A stretch of 64,000 bases of DNA from Inia geoffrensis (Eukaryota; Chordata; Mammalia; Artiodactyla; Iniidae). Both the position numbers and the translations under genes were made by a program. The notes beneath the pieces are model-generated. The model saw only the letters and a program-made list of their open reading frames with translations, ran no database searches and was not told the DNA's origin. Below are positions 45,391 to 56,924 of this stretch, one piece after another. The number at the start of each line of letters is the position of its first letter. Positions within the stretch are counted from its first letter, which is position 1. The stretch is taken from contig CM070905.1 in the NCBI GenBank assembly GCA_036417435.1, positions 21,925,592 through 21,989,591 on the forward strand. The letters run 5' to 3'.

Positions 45391-45402
45391 AAGAGGCTCT
45401 GG

Positions 45403-47649
45403 GGTGGGAAATGAGTCTGGCCTTTGAGGATCAGGAAGAAGGCAGGTGTGGCCCAGGTGAGGGAGGGGCAAGCAGGTGCGGCCCCTCAGAGGCCTTCAGC
45501 TTGGTCCCTCCCTGCTCTGGAAGGTGTCCATCCCAGAGGTCTCTGGGACATGCTCGATGATCCCCGGAAGTGTCCGCGGCCCAGGCTCTTAGGAGAGCTC
45601 TTGTCCCCAGAAGGCTGCCTGCCACTTTCCTCTCCTGATACTGTCACTTGTTGAGGGGAATCAATAAGGATATACAGCAAAAGCAGATTTTAGTGAAACC
45701 AGTAGTCATACCAGGTGCCCCAAAGTGTGAGAATATGCCCACAGGACTATACAGTGACTTTAAATGGAACTGGTTTTAAACCGATGATCTGCCCGCTGTA
45801 CCGTGGGTCACACGTGCCAGTCTTGTGAGCAGGAACACAGCCAGGCCGGCAGGATTTAAACAAAAACCCTGGTCAGGGCTGCCAAGTGGAACCGGCGTTC
45901 TTGGCCCCTGAGGTTCTGCTGGTCCGCCGAGCGGGGTGGGGGGTGGGCGGGAGAGGCCCTCTTCTGACGTTAAACCTCCTCCAGTCTGGGCCTCCCCAGC
46001 GAGCAGCCTGGCGGCCTCCTGCTTGGCGAGTCCCTTCCGAGTCCGGAGTCCCGTGTCCCGTGTGTCCCCTGCACTGCCCGTGAGGTCGGGGCAGTCCCTC
46101 CTCTTTGGCCGCACACCCTCGCTCTTCGAATCACCTCGCCCCCATTTTAGAAGAAATGAACTACGAAGCCGGGGGGTGGGGTGAGGCCAGGAGGAAGAGA
46201 GTGCTGGGACATGCTGTGTAAACACTGGGCCTGATCCTTTTTTGTCTTTTGCTACCTGTAGGGGCAGGTGGACACGGAGAAGTTGCTGGCAGGAAGGGCT
46301 GATTGCTCTCAAGGTTATGGGTTATGCAATAGAGCAGAAGAGCTTTGGGGATGCAGGAGGAGGTCAGAGCAGCTTGTCCACAGGCATTTTACGCAGAAGT
46401 CCCCCTTTATGTAAGATCTTATTTGCTTGACTGTCATTAAGAATTCCTGTGCCGGCATTTAGCTGGATCTCTGGGGCGAGTCATTATTGCCAGTCTGCAG
46501 TTAAAGTAAGTGATTTCCTTTAAAGGACTCCACTTGCGAAGTTTTCCTGAGATGCCAGGCTGCAGCAGGTACCCTTGGCGCCTGTTTGTGAATAGAATGT
46601 CATTATATCCTAGTCTGTAAATTCGTGCTCGAGTCCGTGAGGAAGAAAAAAAGGAGACTATTCCGCCTTCTTTATCCAGTTACGAAGTGCAGGTAGACGG
46701 TGATGTAATGGATTCTGTGGACCAGGCTGTGCTGAGCTTGCGTCTGGGACAGTGACCAGACGGATGAGAGTAGAAGCAGAAGATATTTTTAGTCTGTCGG
46801 GGCTGCTCTGAGACGTGGGTTCTTCCCCTACCGCACTACTTCCCGGCGGGAGGTTCAGTGCCAGGCGCGCTTGCTCTGGTTCGCCTCACTTCTCTGTTAC
46901 GCTTTCAGATCTTCGTGAGGCCTGGTGGGCTGCCGATTCAATGAAGCAGCCCTGAAGCCCACACAATTCAGCTCGAGCCTGTGACGTTGCTTAGAGGGCC
47001 GCTCAGAGGGCTCTGTGTCCCACCCAGGGACCAGTGCCTTCCCTCTGAGGTGTGGTTTTCCCTGGAAATCGGGGCCTGGGGACATAGTTCACTCTTCTCT
47101 TTTCCTACATTGAGGTGATTCAGGCATGCGTGGAAGTTCTGATGCTGACATGACCCCTCTACACGTAGGTTCTTAAAATTGGGGGTGAGCCGATTTAAAC
47201 CGCTAGCAATGGTAAATCAGTTGAAAACTTCAATGAGGTTATAAGCCAAGTACAACCTGCGAAAAGGGATAAAAGGAAGGGATCCTGTCTGGAATATACC
47301 AGCTGTCTCTAGAATCACTTTTGCAAGCTGGAGGGCTTCTGTCTGTAGTAAGAAAAGTGTAGGTCAATTTCCATACAAGGGTTTGTGCCTCTTTGGTAAA
47401 CTTCTGCTTGGCCGGTGGTTGTTTTGATTGAGGGCCGGTCCGTCTCTCTGGCCCTCTTGAGCAAGTGGTGCCAGTAAGAGCATAGGAGGCACCACGTACT
47501 GTGTGGAGGAAGCACTGGGTGGGATTAGGAGGCCGGATCCCTGTCTCTTCCATCCAATCCCCGCCCCCTCCCCAATATCCATGCCAGCCTGTGAGCCCCA
47601 GTGACCCTGGGAGGTTCCCGGGCCTCTCCCTCTCCCTGTTGATGAGACA
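45403..47649. other. GC-rich DNA with a CpG-rich patch, no confirmed gene
   Basis: The first 50 bp may be the rest of the L2. From about 45886 to 46180 the sequence is GC-rich with many CpG dinucleotides (about twenty by eye). Frames are open on both strands (178 codons on minus at 45776-46312), as expected in GC-rich DNA with few stops. No motif is seen. The exon-like segment at 46262 is listed separately. Confidence 0.4.
46262..46311 (+). other. Weak exon-like segment
   Basis: A polypyrimidine tract (ccttttttgtcttttgctac) and ctgtag precede 46262, and a GT follows tctcaag at about 46311. The 50-bp interval would read GQVDTEKLLAGRADCSQ in one frame. Length is not a multiple of three and nothing confirms it; the CpG-rich patch just upstream is the only supporting context. 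A chance match is more likely. Confidence 0.15.
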
Positions 47650-47858
47650 GGATATAACCTACAGGCCCTGAAGTCAGGCCACCTGGGTCTGCAACCCGCT
47701 TCTGCCACTTGCTGGCTGTGTGACTCTGGGCACGTTAACGTTGCTTAATGTCTTGGTGCCTCAGTTTCCTAGTCTGTCAAGTGGGAATAGTACCCACCTC
47801 ACAGGCTGCTGTGAGGCCTGAATGGGTTAAAGTGTGTGGAGTGCCTGCAAGGTGGTTT
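47650..47858 (+). repeat. MIR SINE, plus strand
   Basis: Sense MIR almost throughout: tgaagtcaggccacctgggt, tctgccacttgctggctgtg, tgactctgggcacgttaacg, gtgcctcagtttcctagtct, caggctgctgtgaggcctga and atgggttaaagtgtgtggag. Confidence 0.93.
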
Positions 47859-49185
47859 GCCTTTCTTGGGAAGGATCACAGTCGCTGGTTCCAGTGCTGG
47901 AGTCTCTGTTACTTTCTCCTGCCTCTTCAGGCAAATGGACCTGCGTGGTCACGGGAGCCAGTCAGAGCAAGTGACAACCCAGGAAGCCCGAGGGGCCCCG
48001 GGCTGGGGTCTTGGCGCCCTCTCTGTGCCTGCCTTCCTCCCCGGCTGCTTACACAGCAGCCCTTGCCTCCCCAGGAAAGGCTCAGCCCCACGCAGAGCAC
48101 AGGCTGCAGCAGCCCCCGCAGGTAACTGCGCAGGGGGACACGGGGCCTCAGGTGGGCGGTGTTGCTGACCTGGGGACGGTGCCCCTGGGCCTGTCGAGGT
48201 CCCGGCAGCATGTGCCAGTTTCCTGCAGTTTCAAGGATCATTGTCAGACTGGGTCATGGGGCCAAGCTCTTTACTAGCTGGTTCTCCTTGGTGAAAACTT
48301 ACTGAAAACTTTTCCTTCTCAGTCTGCATTTTCAAACGCCCGACACACTTCTCTGAGGGCTTGGCTGGCTACCCTTCAGAGAGCCCAGTGAGAGACGAGA
48401 CCACCAGTTTTCATGCAGCTCACACCTCTCTACCCCCGCAAATCACCTGATACTCCATGCTTTCTACAGAGGTTCTCAGTGGGAGAAAAGTTATGTTTAC
48501 GGGGCAAGTTCAGAGAGCTTGCGTCTCCTTTCCAGAATTTACTTGGCGGCTTCGCCCTATGTGGTGGAGAACCCCGTTCTCTTAAGTTTGGGTGGTTCCA
48601 TCCAGCCTCCACCAGGAATTAACATCTTTAAAGGCTGCCTGGGTAGGAGAGTCCAGGACTCCCTTGGGGATTGGCGAGGGGCATCTATGAATCCAAAGGG
48701 GGAGCTGAAGAGGTGAGCAATCCGGGAAGAGAAAGCCAGGTCGAGGGCAGATGAAGTTGTGCTGATTGCCTGTAAGTCACAGACCTGAAGTTTTGTCAGA
48801 TCTCTGGGTAAGGAGAGAACCACCCTGAATAGATAACAGTGTCTTAAGTCGACTTTACAAGGAACTAAGCTGAGAATGGTAGATATTCTTCGTCACTCAA
48901 AATTGTTAGTCCAAAAGGCCTAGAAAAGGCTAGCCACTGCTGGTGGTTAAAACCAAGCGCTCCCAGTTTTCTGCACAAAGAACCTGGAAATTCTCTCCCT
49001 ACATCCTGGAGGGTCTGGCCATGGAATGGCTGTGCGAGGCTGCCCCCTTGTGGCCAGCATCAGCAGTGCGTGTGTCACCTGTTGATGGAGGCTCTCTGAA
49101 ATACAGTCATTTTAATTTAAACGTCTTTTTAAAAGACTTTTCTCAGTCACTCTCTCTCTACATGTGTCACTCCATATCCAGGGCT
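47859..49185. other. Unique DNA
   Basis: About 1.3 kb of GC-leaning sequence. Frames up to 110-125 codons begin in or near the MIR and extend beyond it; none has a domain. No gene called. Confidence 0.35.
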
Positions 49186-49690
49186 TAACCATTCTGCCTT
49201 GTTATCTTTCTAATCTGTACTTTGCCCTCTTTGGACTCCAAGGTCACTACTTTCCAGTAAGCTCTTCCGCTGGCCTCCCAACTGATCTTTTTAAAATGTA
49301 AATCTGCTTGTCTTTCTCTTACTCAAAGCCCTGTAATAGCTCCTCCTTCTCCAGGTTCCAGTGCCTCTCTCAGAAGATCCCTAGGCCCGCTTCTCTGCCC
49401 TGGACCGCGTCTTTGCCTGTGTTCCTCTCTTTTCCTCGTCCATTCATCTGCTGACACCTGTGCATTCTTAGGAGTCGTCTCAGGTATCACCTCCTCCAGG
49501 GAGCCCCCTGGATTACATTAGATAATGTGATGTGATGTAATAAGGGGGGGGGGGGAGGGAGAAAACGTGAGCACACCACGTTATAACCAAGTGCTTTTCT
49601 TCCCCTCCCGCAAGACATAAGCTACCTGAAAGGGGAGACTTGTTTTCTCTGTGTCACAGTGTCTGGCATATCACTGTTGCTCACCACTAT
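49186..49690 (+). repeat. L2 LINE 3' region, plus strand
   Basis: Sense L2: cattctgccttgttatcttt, caaagccctgtaatagctcc, ggtatcacctcctccaggga, gacataagctacctgaaagg, ggagacttgttttctctgtg and cagtgtctggcatatcactg. A G-run (49544-49560) and a TGATG-type run interrupt it. Confidence 0.82.
49544..49560 (+). repeat. Poly(G) run
   Basis: A run of 12 G followed by aggga. Mononucleotide G tracts are unstable and prone to sequencing error. Confidence 0.85.
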
Positions 49691-50145
49691 AGAGGGAATA
49701 AAGGGAGACAGGATAAAAGCAGGCGAAGACCCAGATCACCGACTGATTCCTCTTGGGCGTGATGGAGCTCGGGAAAGAACTAAGCTAAGCTCCAGGCCCA
49801 AGAGTAAAGGCACAGCCAGTCAGTGCGGGCGAAGAGAAGTCCATCATGGCGCGGAGCTGGCCAGCTAAGCCCTCCTTCCAGCCCGCCCTCCTGCTCCTCT
49901 CAGAATGCTTCTGTGGACCCACCCGCCTGTATTGCACACCTTTTTGATATGTGCCCTAAGTGCCGTCCAGAGTCTAGGTCTCAAGAATTATTTGCTGATG
50001 GACTTAATTACTTATTTGACAGGCGGCAAGAGCACATCCTGAAGTGTCAATTAAGACCTGTGTTAAATCAACTGTACTTCGATTTAAAAAAAAAAGAACA
50101 GGGAAGGAAAAAAAAAAATGGCGTGCGTTTCTGACCGTCTGTGGG
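49691..50145. other. Unique sequence with an open frame
   Basis: A 103-codon plus-strand frame spans 49823-50134. The part that reads LFDMCPKCRPESRSQELFAD has a CxxC pair, but a single CxxC is not evidence of a zinc-binding domain. The frame ends in a lysine run from an A-rich stretch. I leave it uncalled. Confidence 0.25.
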
Positions 50146-50315
50146 TTTGAGGCACTGCGCTGGCCACTGTGGGCCAGCAGAGAGAAGGCATTGTTCTGTG
50201 CCTGCAAGGAGCCGACCGTCTAGCTGGGGAGAAGACAGAGCATGCAGGCCACGTTAGGGAACGAGATAGCAGATGTGAACGTGTCACGAGGCAGTGTGTG
50301 ATTAATTGCCAAACA
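50146..50315 (-). repeat. L2 LINE 3' fragment, minus strand
   Basis: Antisense L2: tgaggcactgcgctggccac, gtgcctgcaaggagccgacc, gtctagctggggagaagaca, and aacgagatagcagatgtgaa. Confidence 0.6.
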
Positions 50316-50539
50316 AGGAGCTCAAGAATGTGGTGGGGATTGAGCCAGATAATGTATGTCCAAGTGCCTCAGCCCTTCAGCACTCCTGACCCCAGCCAGC
50401 CCTGCCGTCCGCCTCTCTCACACCCTGTTGATCCACCTCATACAATGTAGGTACTCGGCCAGTGCAAAGCCCCTCATGCCCAGGGCCCGGCCCACCTCCC
50501 AGCCCCGTGTGCCCCCCAGCCCTTCAACCCAAAGCTGCA

Positions 50540-50855
50540 GAGATACCGAAGTGAACTCGCTGTCTTACTTCTGTAGCGCCCACCTTCTTTCCTTGTCCAA
50601 CCTTGTCCCTCCGTTAAAACCTTCCTTTTCCTTTAAAATTCAGCCTAGAGTTCCTCCCAGTAAAGCCTGCTGGGTCTGCAGGCACAGTACCTTCCGCATG
50701 GCTCGGCGGCGACGCTCGTGTGCTTCTGTCCTGCGAGGGATGTAAACTCCTGCCGCAGGGACAGTGTCTTTTCCCTTCATACTCGGAGCACCTGACATGC
50801 TGTCTGACGTGGAGCACACGTCCCTTAAGTGTTTGTCATTGACTGAAAGGACTTA
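50540..50855 (+). repeat. L2 LINE 3' region, plus strand
   Basis: Sense L2 with cttttcctttaaaattcagc, ctagagttcctcccagtaaa, ctgcgagggatgtaaactcc, tgccgcagggacagtgtctt, and an end near taagtgtttgtcattgactg. The stretch 50346-50539 may be its diverged upstream part. It faces the minus-strand L2 at 50146, so the two form an old inverted pair. Confidence 0.7.
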
Positions 50856-53605
50856 ACACATTGGAAGGACTGAGTAAACATCGGTTGGCTTTGCACAGTT
50901 AAGACGTAAGTGCTGTGAGTGCAGGAGAGGGTGACATGCCCGAGTGGTCCAGGGAGGCTCCGTAGACCGAGAAGAGAATATTGAACTGAACCTGAGCGGT
51001 TTTGTACACCTAAAACAGGCAAGGAATGAGAAGGATCCTGGGTGGAGTAGCTCAGTGTCTGTGGCTGCTGGCAACCCAACCGGCCTCTCAGAACAGAAGA
51101 ACAGACCAGAGGGAGGGAGCCCCCCAGAGTGGGGCGGTGGAGGCAGCCGATTTTAGTTGGAGCAAAGGGTTTACCTAAAGGAAGTCGAGAGAATGCCCTG
51201 GAGGAAGTTTGGTCTTAGGTGGAGGAAAGACCTCAAAAGCAATGGGCTGTCTTGCTGGCAGCGGACGCCCTTTGTTACTTTTGAAAACCATGGTTTGATC
51301 AAACTTGATCAAAGTGGTGTTGAACGTGGGAGCTGCCCTGTGGCCCTGCCTTCATTTTATTCCGCAGCCAGAGGCCCAGGTGGTGACCACGATGCTCGGC
51401 CCCCACGTGTGGAGCCCCTCTGCTACGCAGAGCCTCACCTGGAAAGGCTGGACTTTCTATAAACAAAGGTTTCCCTTCTGACGCTGCCCTTGACCTGGCT
51501 CTGCGCTGTTGATTCTTTGGGTCCATTCAGCTCTGTCGTGTCCTTCTACCCTCGTGACTGGCAATGACCCGGAGAGTGGCAGCACCCCTGCAGCAGGTGG
51601 CCTCCAGAGCTGAGTCACCACCCTGGGAACTGTGCCCTGGCAAACCGGGAGCTCTCCACTTCACCCGGCTCTGCAAGGCTCTCAGGGCGCCGCCAGAGCT
51701 GCGGAGAAAGCTTTATGCATCTAGAGTGTCACCGAGCTGATAGGAAAGTGAAATAGAGGCAGCTGAAGACCAAAAAGGAAACTGTCCTAATGGTAGTTTC
51801 TAGCTGGTATCTTTGGCAAAATACAGAGTTTTTTTTTCACAATTATACTTACGGGCCGTGGTGGTTTTACTTGAACATACCCCAATTATCCATTTACGGA
51901 TATTTTTAAGAATGGAATGAAGAGGATTTTAAAACGATGGTTTAAGGTTCTGTTAAACCTTGTAAATTAAGAGAGCTTAAGGAATAAAATGATATGAAGA
52001 GATATCTTAAGCTGTCAGTATTCTCGGAAATGAGCAAATGAGGTTTAGGGTTTTTTAAAGTTTTCTTTATCATTCATAGATACTCTGATGGCTGTTGTTT
52101 TTAAAACATTATGGTGCTTTTTTAGTTCATCCCAGAGAAGATAAAAATGTAGTGTTGTTCTTGAAAGGAGGGTTGTTGTTGTTGTTGTTGTTTTTGATGT
52201 TTTGTTTAAGTCTGGCTTGTTTACTACACCAATGAATAGAGATGACCTCAGTCTAAAAAAACAAGTTAACCATACTCTCCTTGCCTGGCAAAATAAGCCT
52301 TTTTCAAGTAGCAAAAGAATGGCAAGTCTGATCACCAAGTCATCATTTTAGCTGATTAGATTTTACAAAAGACAAAAACAGAAGGCTCTCTACGTTTTCA
52401 CAGCTGAATAGCTCTTAGGAAATACTCCCAGCTTATTCAGTTCCTATAAGGCCGTAACAAGTCTGGTGACAATTAATCAGACAGTTGCCTGAATGCGAAT
52501 GCTCTGTGTGGTTAACTGTGCTGTGGCCACTGTGAGCTTTTCAGAATCGGAGAAAACGGCATCACATCTCTTGCTTTTTGCGTATGCAATTCTTTAACTT
52601 TAAAAAAAAAAAAAAAAAAAAAGCTTCATTTATTTTAAACTTCACACATCGTGTGCCCAGCTACTCTCTACAGCTGAAGTGTCCCTGAAAGCAAAAACCC
52701 AGTCATTTTCTGGCGCAAATTGTCTTGAGCGCTGGGTTTTTTCACATGCTCTGACCACCCCGGGGCAGTTTTCAGCAGGGCCGGGGAACTCACTACTTAG
52801 TTGCCAAAGATGCTGTGAGCTGTGACCAGGAAGTTGGGTTTTCTCTGTTATTATCTTGTTTACTTTCCGTGAGCCACACAAAACTATGGACGGTCCAAAG
52901 TGTTCCCAGTTTCTCGAAGAAAAGGCAGGAAGAATTAATGCAGCTGCTACCGGCAACCAGAGCCATATCCCGATTCCTACAACCTTTATGATCTCAGATC
53001 AGTAAAGGCCAAATTGAAATGCATTTGGAAGTTAGAGGTCAGTTGATTCTAGAATCCATTCCAGTCGAAAGAATCTCTATAGACTCACTGGGTTTGGGCG
53101 TGCAGTTAGGAGAGAGGATTTTAAAAGGAGGGCAGCTCTATTCTTTGTTTTTTGACCTGTGTTGGGAGGGAGAACTAATCTGCTTTGGGAGTAGAAGTTG
53201 CAAAAAAGCCAATCCCAGTGACCATACAGAAAGATTAATGAGCACTCGCCCCGGACTCGGCATGCCCGCCTGTACGGAAGCCGGCAAAGGGTACCAGCCT
53301 GACAGCATTGAAGCATCAGGGCGTCAGAAGGCTCTTGAGAAGCACTCGGGCCCTGAGGGGTTAAAAAGGCAGAGGCAGCCAGTCAGCAGGTGCCCGCCTG
53401 GGCATGGATTTGTTCATCCTGCCCTTCTGAAGTCAGAGCCAACCAACGTTCTTCATGGTTGTGAGTGATTCACAACGTCTCTCTCTTGGCAGGGCCACTT
53501 TCCACTCATGGGCTTACGACTGAAGCCCCTTAGGTGCAGGCCAGAGTGGAGACCAGCCTCACGCCTCATGTCACATCTTGGAATCATCTTAGAGCACAGG
53601 GGAAA
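50856..53605. other. Mostly unique DNA
   Basis: About 2.75 kb. The first 150 bp (50900-51050) may be antisense L2. A (TTG)n tract at 52172-52193 and a 21-base A-run at 52602-52622 are present. A frame of 149 codons at 53019-53468 has no motif. Confidence 0.4.
52172..52193 (+). repeat. (TTG)n microsatellite
   Basis: Seven TTG units. Confidence 0.9.
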
Positions 53606-53745
53606 TGGTCACAGACAGCTGCTTGTTTCAGAGATGAGGAGACTGAACCAGGGGGCCGTGGTCGGCCGGAGGTCACGGCGCGGGGAGCAGAGGCCGGTGG
53701 GAGCCGGGCCGCCCTCCTCTGACCACACAGCTCCTGCCCCAGCCT
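53606..53745 (-). repeat. Probable MIR SINE, minus strand
   Basis: ttgtttcagagatgaggaga followed by ctgaaccagggggccgtggt and cggaggtcacggcgcgggga has the order of antisense MIR, with unusually many CpG. It ends near ctctgaccacacagctcc. Confidence 0.6.
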
Positions 53746-55645
53746 GGCGGGGGAAGCTGCTGCCCTTGGACGATGCTTAGAAAATGGCTTAGGTCAGAAA
53801 GGAGAACCTCATTTGTACAGAATGAAACAAATCAGTTACTTACTTGTGTAGACAGCTTCCGCCCAGCCTCCTTTGTCAGCCTGGCGCATTTATTAGCTCC
53901 TGGGCTTCCAGAAATAAGAATAATAGCATTTCTCTCTATGTGCCGAAATGGGAGACCTGATAGACCCCTCTCTCTCTTTTTCTTTTTTTGGATGAGAATT
54001 AACTTATTTCACGCTAGTTCTTAATAAAACAAACATCGACTCCTTCCCACAGGAGACAGAACTGAGCAATGTTCTGAGAGCACATTGTGCTCCTCGGGGC
54101 ACTGAGTGAATGTGATGTTTAGAAGATGCTCTAGAAGCCTGCACGTGTCTCCTGGGAATAGAGTGAAGGGCGGTGGAGACGGGGCAGAGAAGCCACCGCT
54201 GGAGGAGCAGTGACTCACCCTTCCTGCTTGGCCAAGGACTGCAGGCCGGGCCTCGGGAAGCCCACAGGAAAGGACTCGGTTCCCCGTGAGCCCCGGTGTG
54301 AACCAGTGACCCCTGCTGGGCCCACGCGCCACCGTGTCCTCCGACACCCCCCACCCACTTCCATGTCCACAAGAGCTGCAGAGAGGGACATGCCAGGTCC
54401 CTAGCTCTCTGCCAGCGGCTTCCCTGATCCCCCTAGGAGGACGATGTCGCCTGTCTTTGTATAAGGACAACACCCTGAACCGAGAGACGGATAGAGTTAC
54501 TCATCTGAGGAGGAAAACCCAGTCAAAGGAAGTTTCCCACCCAAGGCCTCGGTGGTGGTTGGGGGGGGGGGGGGGCGGGGGCAGGCAAGGGGCAAGTACT
54601 GCAGGGTCCTTGCAGGTGGCACGGAGGCAGCTGTTACGGATCGCTTTGTTGTGTGAACCGCGCGATGCTTGCGTTAACTAAACACGTCAGAAGTATCAAT
54701 GAAGTGTGTCCGACAAGATATTTTCGTGGGAGGAGCTGTCCCGTAATGCCAATAACAGTAAGTGCCACCTTCCGTCCTCCCAACCCTGGGAGACAGGGCG
54801 GAGGGCAGTCAACTTGTGTTTAGCTTCTGAGCATGATTTTATGGGATGAATAACAACGTTTTCCTTCCCATCACCTATATTGTCTTCATCCTTAAGGTAG
54901 ACAATTTATTTTACAAAGAGGCGGAAAGAAGCGTTCGGCCGTGTCCCTGCCAGCTTTCCCGGGCAACGCGCTCCAGGGCGCTGGGCCATCCCTCCATGTG
55001 CTGCACACAGAGCTGGCCCCAGGGAAGGCCTGGGCGGTGGTTTAACTTATGTCTGCCTCGGATTTTTTAAATACTGGCTTTATTTGTATGGGCTTAAAAA
55101 AATTATAATCCAGCAAATGTTTCAAAGTTAAGCCGTGGGTAAAATTTTCCTAGCAGAAAATTACACGGTAAGCTGGAGAAACGAAATAGAAAGCCGCACG
55201 GGGTTCTCCTTGAGGTTTTTGTGTTCTCATGGGACTCGAAGGCGCCTCGGGCCTCCAGAGACGAAGGGACTGGGGCGGAGAGTGTGGAGCTGCCCCTCCC
55301 CGAGTGTCCTGCACATCTGCAGAGGGCGGCATCTGAGCTGCGCAAGCGCTGCATCTCCAGCTGATGTAACCCAGCGCCCCAGATGCGTGCATTCCCCACA
55401 GACAGGGGTACCCGTATACCCTATTCATCAAGGCATCCTGAGAAAGGGGCTCCCAGTCTCTCTGGGGAACCCAGAAGGAACCGACCACCCCAGTATATTC
55501 ATGCCCACCCCTCTGCGGACGTGGAGGAAGCTAGGAGGCCCTGGGAAAGCTTATTATCCTGACCCCCAAATCTGGTGCCTCACCTGTGGGCCCCATAGCC
55601 CCTAGAGTTTCCCCTGTCCTAGAACCTAACCCACTGTCAAAAAAA
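53746..55645. other. Unique GC-leaning DNA
   Basis: About 1.9 kb. Frames of 150-156 codons are open on either strand (minus 54021-54473; plus 55135-55605), overlapping other open frames. No domain or codon bias persuades me. A G-run is listed separately. Confidence 0.4.
54561..54581 (+). other. G-run (possible G-quadruplex)
   Basis: Fifteen G, one C, then five G. Quadruplex formation and assembly error are both plausible at this site. Confidence 0.8.
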
Positions 55646-55770
55646 CTGCCTGCTTGTCTGGACCCCTGCTAGCCTGCTGAGGCTGTGAGGACTGGTGCCC
55701 TGTCTTGTTCACTTTGTGTCTCCAGCATAGTGCTTCCCATCCAGCAAACATCTGTTTCTTCTGTTCTTCA
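55646..55770 (+). repeat. L2 LINE 3' end, plus strand
   Basis: Sense L2 3' UTR: gctgaggctgtgaggactgg, tgccctgtcttgttcacttt, gtgtctccagcatagtgctt, cccatccagcaaacatctgt. Confidence 0.72.
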
Positions 55771-55827
55771 TAAATTTCGTGTGTTTTCTCATCTCCTGCC
55801 ACCTCCGATCTCAGTTAACTTTCACTG

Positions 55828-55904
55828 CTGTGTGAGTGTGTGAGTGTGCGCGCGCGGGGAATACGTACGTGAGCTCACGCTCACACACACACACACACAC
55901 ACCC
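55828..55904. repeat. TG/CG and CA tracts in inverted arrangement
   Basis: Left arm tgtgtgagtgtgtgagtgtg with a CGCGCG run, a centre with tacgta and the perfect 12-bp palindrome cgtgagctcacg, and a right arm of ten CA units. The arms are roughly inverted, so a hairpin is possible; the CG part is also Z-DNA-prone. Confidence 0.85.
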
Positions 55905-56108
55905 CGACTGCAGTCCTGTGTTGCCTCAAATCCCTGGCAGTCTAATTTCCCAAAGGCCCCAAATGCAGTGGCATTTCCCTGTCCTCACTGATTTCACCTC
56001 CCTGCTATGTTTAACAATGCTAGCATCCCCTCCCGGAAACCCCCCGTTCTTCCACCTGCCCATGTCACACCTGTGGAGCCCAGCTCAGGCCCCTTCCCGC
56101 TTCGAACA

Positions 56109-56134
56109 CCCCCCCCGCCCCCGCCCCCGCCCCA
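56109..56134 (-). other. C-rich run (possible G-quadruplex on minus strand)
   Basis: Runs of four or more C separated by single G (ccccccccgcccccgccccc) give four G-runs on the minus strand. It lies in or beside L2 sequence. Confidence 0.7.
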
Positions 56135-56154
56135 GCCAGCCCCACACTCACCCG

Positions 56155-56360
56155 GCCCTAAATGGCTGCTGTGCTCTCCTCTGCGTGCACCCTGCAGCAA
56201 CTTACCTGTTCTGTGTGTTAGACGTCATTCCACAGTTAGATTGTAAGGTCGTGTGCAAGTGCATCCACATCATCTCCTTACCTGGTTTTCTAGTGTCTGG
56301 CCCAGTGCCGGGCTCTTGGGAGGCAATCAGTGAGTGCCCGCTGATGGATTTTGAAGCACG
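56155..56360 (+). repeat. L2 LINE 3' region, plus strand
   Basis: Sense L2: cttacctgttctgtgtgtta, ccacagttagattgtaaggt, tagtgtctggcccagtgccg and ggcaatcagtgagtgcccgc. The sequence upstream to about 55960 may belong to the same copy. The stretch 56420-56640 also resembles L2 sense but is too diverged to call. Confidence 0.75.
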
Positions 56361-56924
56361 TGTCTTTATCAGTAGTACTGAGAAGTGACTCGTGGCTCTG
56401 TAGCACTGCTGCTGTTAATCAACCTCAATGAAAGACATGACTGTCCCAGCCCCTCCCTCGGACGTGGCCCTAAATTCGCCCCCATACAAGGTGTTTTCCT
56501 GTGGAGCCCTTGTTCCATCCTATCGTTATCTGTTTGTTTACTTACACTGGACTCACCTGCCTCGCGTGCTCTCGTGTCCTCTGAGCCTCATTCAGCTCCT
56601 GCGACGTTGTAATCTCGGTGAATCCGTGATGCGTGAATAGATGGCGGGACATGGTTAGAATATCCTCATCCCAGTTTCAGATTGTATCTGTCTTTTCTTT
56701 TCTTGGACTCTCGACTCCTTGCTGCAACATCCCTTGGCTTATGTGCTACCCTTTCCCGCCGGAGAAGCCCCCAGCCCCACAGGTTCTGTGTATTGATGGC
56801 CAATATTATTTCAGTCTTTCACACCAACTTTCACATATTGATTATAATGCCTTAGGAACTGTTATGCAGAATGTTAGATGAGCCATCCCCTCATGGGGAA
56901 ACTTGGGGGTGATGGGGTTAGTTG

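Noticed and set aside
45776..46312. 178-codon minus-strand frame
   Set aside because: High GC leaves few stop codons, so long frames are expected on both strands; nothing in it resembles a known protein.
49823..50134. Frame with a CxxC pair (possible zinc binding)
   Set aside because: A single CxxC with no second pair at suitable spacing is not a domain, and the frame ends in a lysine run from an A-rich stretch.
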